From assembly GCF_033449965.1 (NCBI RefSeq), contig NZ_CP137761.1, forward strand, positions 4,340,001 to 4,404,000: a stretch of 64,000 nucleotides of DNA, given 5' to 3'. A model generated the notes under the pieces. It made no database searches. It saw only the letters and a list, made by a program, of their open reading frames with translations, and had not been told where the DNA came from. Shown piece after piece: positions 61,176-64,000 of the stretch. Origin of the DNA: Bacillus sp. T3 (GTDB taxonomy: Bacteria; Bacillota; Bacilli; Bacillales; Cytobacillaceae). The position numbers were made by a program, and so were the translations under genes. Each line of letters begins with the position of its first letter. Position 1 is the stretch's first letter.

Positions 61176-62312
61176 TCACCCCAAAAATGGGATCACTCCA
61201 ACAGAAATCGTCACATTGCCCGATTTTTTCTTCACCAGCTCTAACTGATCAGCACCGCTATAGAGTAGAGCGGCTGGCTCGCTGACACCATAGGCTCCTG
61301 TATATTTAAACACTGTGGCCGATGGCTCCTGGCACGTTATAGTATTTAATTGTTCGGGAGAATAATAGACAAACTCCCAGCCGTGTTTATCAACTACTTC
61401 AAGCAATCCTTGCTCATCCTTTTTCAAATCGATTGTGCAAATAGCTTTCACACTTTTCTTTGAAAAATTGAGTTCAGCCAACGTTTCATCGATTACCGAT
61501 TCAATTTCTGCAGCTGCTGTCCCACGATTGCAGCCAATTCCTAAAGCCAGCACCTTCGGACGATATAAAACGCCATTGTTTAAAATGTCCAATTCAGCAC
61601 CCTGCAGAATTCGATGCGTAATCACCAAGGCTGCAGAATGTGAAGCAACGGCTAAAGCAGCACCAACCGTAGAATAGACAGTAAAATGGTCTGGGAGCGC
61701 TCGCTGATAATCCCACCACTGCTTTTCCCCTGATTCCTGGACAATCGCAACCGGCTCTTCGTTAACAACAGCAGCGCTTACTGGCGTTAGATTTTCCGCT
61801 GATTCCCAAACCCAACCGAATCGTTTCCCAAATAAATCTACGGGAATCGTTTGCTGCACATCAGAAGCCGTCGTGATTACTGGATGTGCCCCTAAAGCAG
61901 CCGCCACCTCATGGGTCAATTCATTTGCCCCACCAAGATGGCCCGATAACACACTGATGACATGCTCACCTTTGTCATCAATGACGACCACCGCTGGGTC
62001 GGACTTCTTATCCTTTAACAGCGGCGCAATCATCCTCACGACTGCGCCAAGCGAAACGATAATGATTAGACCACGATACGCAGGAAACAGCGCAGGGAAA
62101 AGGAGGCGAACACTTCCTTCAAACGTCTGAATCCCACGCACTTCTTCATCACCCTTGGCATGCTTGGACATATAAAAAATATCAGCATTCCCAAATGTGT
62201 GTCCCAGATTTCGTGCAAGCTCCACACCATGCTTCGTAATCGCAACAACGGCATAATCACTATGTTCACGAACGGAAATCGCCGGAATCACATTCTCCTC
62301 TAAGGAAATCAT
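61176..62312 (-). CDS. cbiG: Cobalt-precorrin-5A hydrolase CbiG
   Basis: A 378-residue enzyme opening the delta-lactone and releasing acetaldehyde, a step specific to the anaerobic (early cobalt) route. VAITKHGVELARNLG at the N-terminus, VIDDKGEHVISVLSGHLGGANELTHEVA in the middle and the C-terminal domain start ALGIGCNRGTAAAEIES are typical. Its presence shows the pathway is the oxygen-independent one. Start overlaps cbiF. Confidence 0.93.
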   Translation of the reverse strand: MISLEENVIPAISVREHSDYAVVAITKHGVELARNLGHTFGNADIFYMSKHAKGDEEVRGIQTFEGSVRLLFPALFPAYRGLIIIVSLGAVVRMIAPLLKDKKSDPAVVVIDDKGEHVISVLSGHLGGANELTHEVAAALGAHPVITTASDVQQTIPVDLFGKRFGWVWESAENLTPVSAAVVNEEPVAIVQESGEKQWWDYQRALPDHFTVYSTVGAALAVASHSAALVITHRILQGAELDILNNGVLYRPKVLALGIGCNRGTAAAEIESVIDETLAELNFSKKSVKAICTIDLKKDEQGLLEVVDKHGWEFVYYSPEQLNTITCQEPSATVFKYTGAYGVSEPAALLYSGADQLELVKKKSGNVTISVGVIPFLG

Positions 62313-63085
62313 TTCACATCGACCTTTCGGCGGTAGCCATGGGTAAAATGTTTATCATATAGCTTTGAACGATAGTCCTTATTATGAATATTCTCATCAA
62401 GTGCCCAGCCGGCGAGTATCATCGCTTGACTGCGAATGCCATTCTTACGCAAATCTTCATCTAGATTTTTAACGGACGTCCGAATGATTTTCTGGTCCGG
62501 CCACGTCGCTTTATACACAACCACTACCGGTGTCTCTTCACTCCAGCCAGCTTCAATTAACTCCTTCACTACCTTTTTCGTTAAAGTTGCACTTAAGAAT
62601 AAGGCGATCGTACATTGATGAGTGGCTAAATCGCGAAGCTTTTCCAGTTCTGGAACAGGCGTCCGCCCCTCAGCACGTGTCAATATAACTGTTTGCGTCA
62701 AATCAGGAATCGTCAATTCAGCTTCCGCAGCGGCTGCAGATGCAAACACTGAGCTAACACCTGGAATAATTTCAACCGCGATTCCGGCTTTTTTAACAAG
62801 TGCGATTTGCTCCATAATCGCCCCATACATCGCCGGATCGCCCGTATGAACGCGAACAACCTTCTGCCCTTGTTGGATTTTTTCAACCATAATTCCAACC
62901 ATTTCTTCCAAATGCATCCCGGCTGTTTTCAAGATTTCAGCTGATGGCTTGGCTTTTCGTACCAGCTCTTCACTAACTAGCGAATCGGCATATAAGACGA
63001 CGTCCGCCTCCTGCAACAGCTTTAAGCCCTTCACCGTAATCAAATCCGGGTCGCCAGCTCCTGCCCCTATTATGTATAACTTCAT
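62309..63085 (-). CDS. cbiF: Cobalt-precorrin-4 C11-methyltransferase CbiF
   Basis: A 258-residue SAM methyltransferase. IIGAGAGDPDLITVKGLKLLQEADVVLYADSLVSEEL distinguishes CbiF/CobM (the ADSLV motif) from the related methylases; VVRVHTGDPAMYGAI and PGVSSVFASAAAAEAELT follow. It methylates ring carbon 11, just before the CbiG reaction. Confidence 0.94.
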   Translation of the reverse strand: MKLYIIGAGAGDPDLITVKGLKLLQEADVVLYADSLVSEELVRKAKPSAEILKTAGMHLEEMVGIMVEKIQQGQKVVRVHTGDPAMYGAIMEQIALVKKAGIAVEIIPGVSSVFASAAAAEAELTIPDLTQTVILTRAEGRTPVPELEKLRDLATHQCTIALFLSATLTKKVVKELIEAGWSEETPVVVVYKATWPDQKIIRTSVKNLDEDLRKNGIRSQAMILAGWALDENIHNKDYRSKLYDKHFTHGYRRKVDVK

Positions 63086-63086
63086 C

Positions 63087-63788
63087 TTATTTTCTCACCA
63101 CCATTAATGATAAATATTCCAAATCTACACCCTCAAGCTCCGACGCCTTCCAAATGATCTCCTCATCAGAAGTAACCTTCGTCACAACCGAAGCCTTCTC
63201 AAGTAAATCAAGCTCTTTTAATAACCCAAGCATCGAATCAATGACCTTTGCTACTTTGATAAAAATAATGCAGTCATGGTCTTGTATTACTTTTTTCATC
63301 GTCTCAGCATCGGCCTGTGCCGGTACAATCGCAACTTTCTCATCGCCATCCGCAAGCGGCAGCCCTAATCTTGCCGCAGCACCATTAATAGAAGAAATTC
63401 CAGGTACGACCTCAATCGGTACCTCTGGATAACGCTCCTGCATTAAACGCATCATATGAATGAAGGTGCTATAAAGCATTGGATCTCCTTCTGTCACAAA
63501 AGCGACGTCCTTCCCCTCTTGAAGCTTTTCCCACACACTCTCAACTGTTTCATTCCATCTTTTATCCAAAACCTCTTGGTCTTTCGTCATTGGAAAGACG
63601 AGACCAATTAGTTCTTTTTCGTGAGGCTGAAAGTAACAATCAATGATTTTTTGCGCATAGCTTTTACTGCCGCGCTGTTTTTTCGGATAAGCAATGACCG
63701 CAGCTTCCTTTAATTTTCGAAACGCTTTGACCGTAATTAATTCTGGGTCACCAGGACCGACCCCGAGACCATATAATGTTCCTAGCAT
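63087..63788 (-). CDS. cbiL: Cobalt-precorrin-2 C20-methyltransferase CbiL
   Basis: A 233-residue SAM methyltransferase. LYGLGVGPGDPELITVKAFRKLKEAAVIAYPKKQRG is the CbiL/CobI pattern; VAFVTEGDPMLYSTFIHMM and PGISSINGAAARLGLPLADGDE match as well. Start 63788 follows GGAAGGGGA; the longer frame upstream runs into cbiET and is not used. One base separates it from the cbiET stop. Confidence 0.93.
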   Translation of the reverse strand: MLGTLYGLGVGPGDPELITVKAFRKLKEAAVIAYPKKQRGSKSYAQKIIDCYFQPHEKELIGLVFPMTKDQEVLDKRWNETVESVWEKLQEGKDVAFVTEGDPMLYSTFIHMMRLMQERYPEVPIEVVPGISSINGAAARLGLPLADGDEKVAIVPAQADAETMKKVIQDHDCIIFIKVAKVIDSMLGLLKELDLLEKASVVTKVTSDEEIIWKASELEGVDLEYLSLMVVRK

Positions 63789-63789
63789 T

Positions 63790-64000
63790 CTATTCCCCTT
63801 CCTCACGCTCTGCAGCAATGATGTAGATTGGATTTAATGATTCAAATCTTGTTAAATTCAATATCGGCTGACTTCTGGAGATTTGTACTAACGTAATGTC
63901 CGTTTTATAGCCTCGTTCCTTAAACAAAGCAACGGCCTCAGCCAAATTTTCTATCGTCACCGCATTTAAGACGATTCGTCCGTTTTCGCGTAAACGGCTG
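63790..64000 (-). CDS. cbiT: C-terminal end of CbiT-type precorrin methyltransferase (5' end outside window)
   Basis: About 70 residues in frame to TAG at 63790: RENGRIVLNAVTIENLAEAV, then YKTDITLVQISRSQPILNLTRFESLNPIYIIAAE. This is the end of the C15-methylating/decarboxylating domain found in CbiT and in the fused CbiET (CobL). Whether cbiE is fused lies outside the window. The promoter and any cobalamin riboswitch of the operon must also lie further right. Confidence 0.85.
   Translation of the reverse strand, partial: SRLRENGRIVLNAVTIENLAEAVALFKERGYKTDITLVQISRSQPILNLTRFESLNPIYIIAAEREEGE

Noticed and set aside
1..64000. CRISPR arrays, rRNA, tRNA or IS transposases
   Set aside because: No regularly spaced repeats, cloverleaf-encoding stretches, or transposase motifs were seen.

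Overview
The window looks like chromosome of an endospore-forming member of the Bacillaceae. It carries an alpha/beta-type small acid-soluble spore protein, low G+C DNA, AGGAGG-type ribosome binding sites, TnrA, the dctB/dctSR/dctP locus, YisL and YfiB/YfiC-like exporters. No rRNA, tRNA, CRISPR array, prophage or intact insertion sequence was recognised.

Layout. 1-4.98 kb: C4-dicarboxylate uptake and sensing (dctR and dctS on minus, dctB and dctP on plus), with a CcpA cre site before dctP. 5.2-6.9 kb: an unusual three-gene locus resembling a detached piece of an ATP synthase F0 sector (a-like, b-like, AtpZ-like) with no c subunit and no F1. 7-10.3 kb: ammonium transporter behind a TnrA box, then a DUF294/GlnD-like nucleotidyltransferase and a DnaQ-like exonuclease. 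10.3-14.5 kb: spore protein and a heterodimeric ABC exporter. 14.5-19.5 kb: secreted protein, two-gene ABC transporter, sensor kinase, response regulator and YisL, behind three 11-bp repeats. 19.5-20.3 kb: a 127-bp palindromic repeat and a possible orphan transcript. 20.3-28.5 kb: 5-oxoprolinase (pxpBCA), split ThrE exporter, CoA-transferase, ketopantoate-reductase-like protein and an unknown 564-aa protein. 28.6-33.4 kb: a second repeat copy, an amino-acid ABC transporter, tnrA with three TnrA boxes facing two small genes, and a secreted DUF5667-like protein. 33.4-38.9 kb: a TPR/dynamin-like protein, a third (deleted) repeat copy, membrane dipeptidase and small proteins. 38.9-43.9 kb: Fur-controlled iron-siderophore uptake and a flavoprotein. 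44-49.8 kb: orphan tyrosine recombinase, small membrane proteins, BioY, a lipoprotein, and a BlaI/M56 sensor-repressor pair. 50.1-64 kb: one long minus-strand cobalamin operon running off the right edge (cbiET, cbiL, cbiF, cbiG, cbiA, cbiP, cobT, cobA, cobO, cobD, cobU, cobS, cobC, cbiZ, cbiB, pduX).

Two themes connect the genes. The first is nitrogen control: perfect TGTNA-N7-TNACA boxes lie before amt and, three in a row, between tnrA and its divergent small genes; 5-oxoproline use and amino-acid uptake add to this. The second is nutrient-regulated uptake and cofactor supply: Fur boxes on iron transport, a BirA-like box on bioY, cre on dctP, and nearly the whole anaerobic-type B12 pathway.

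Twelve single-base length differences in short mononucleotide runs interrupt nine otherwise normal genes (dctS, dctB, dctP twice, pxpB twice, an amino-acid ABC ATPase, the TPR/dynamin-like gene, a FecCD permease, the M56 sensor, cbiZ, cbiA). Each repaired reading frame gives a family-length protein, so sequencing or assembly error is the more likely cause than decay. The repaired genes are given here as single features.
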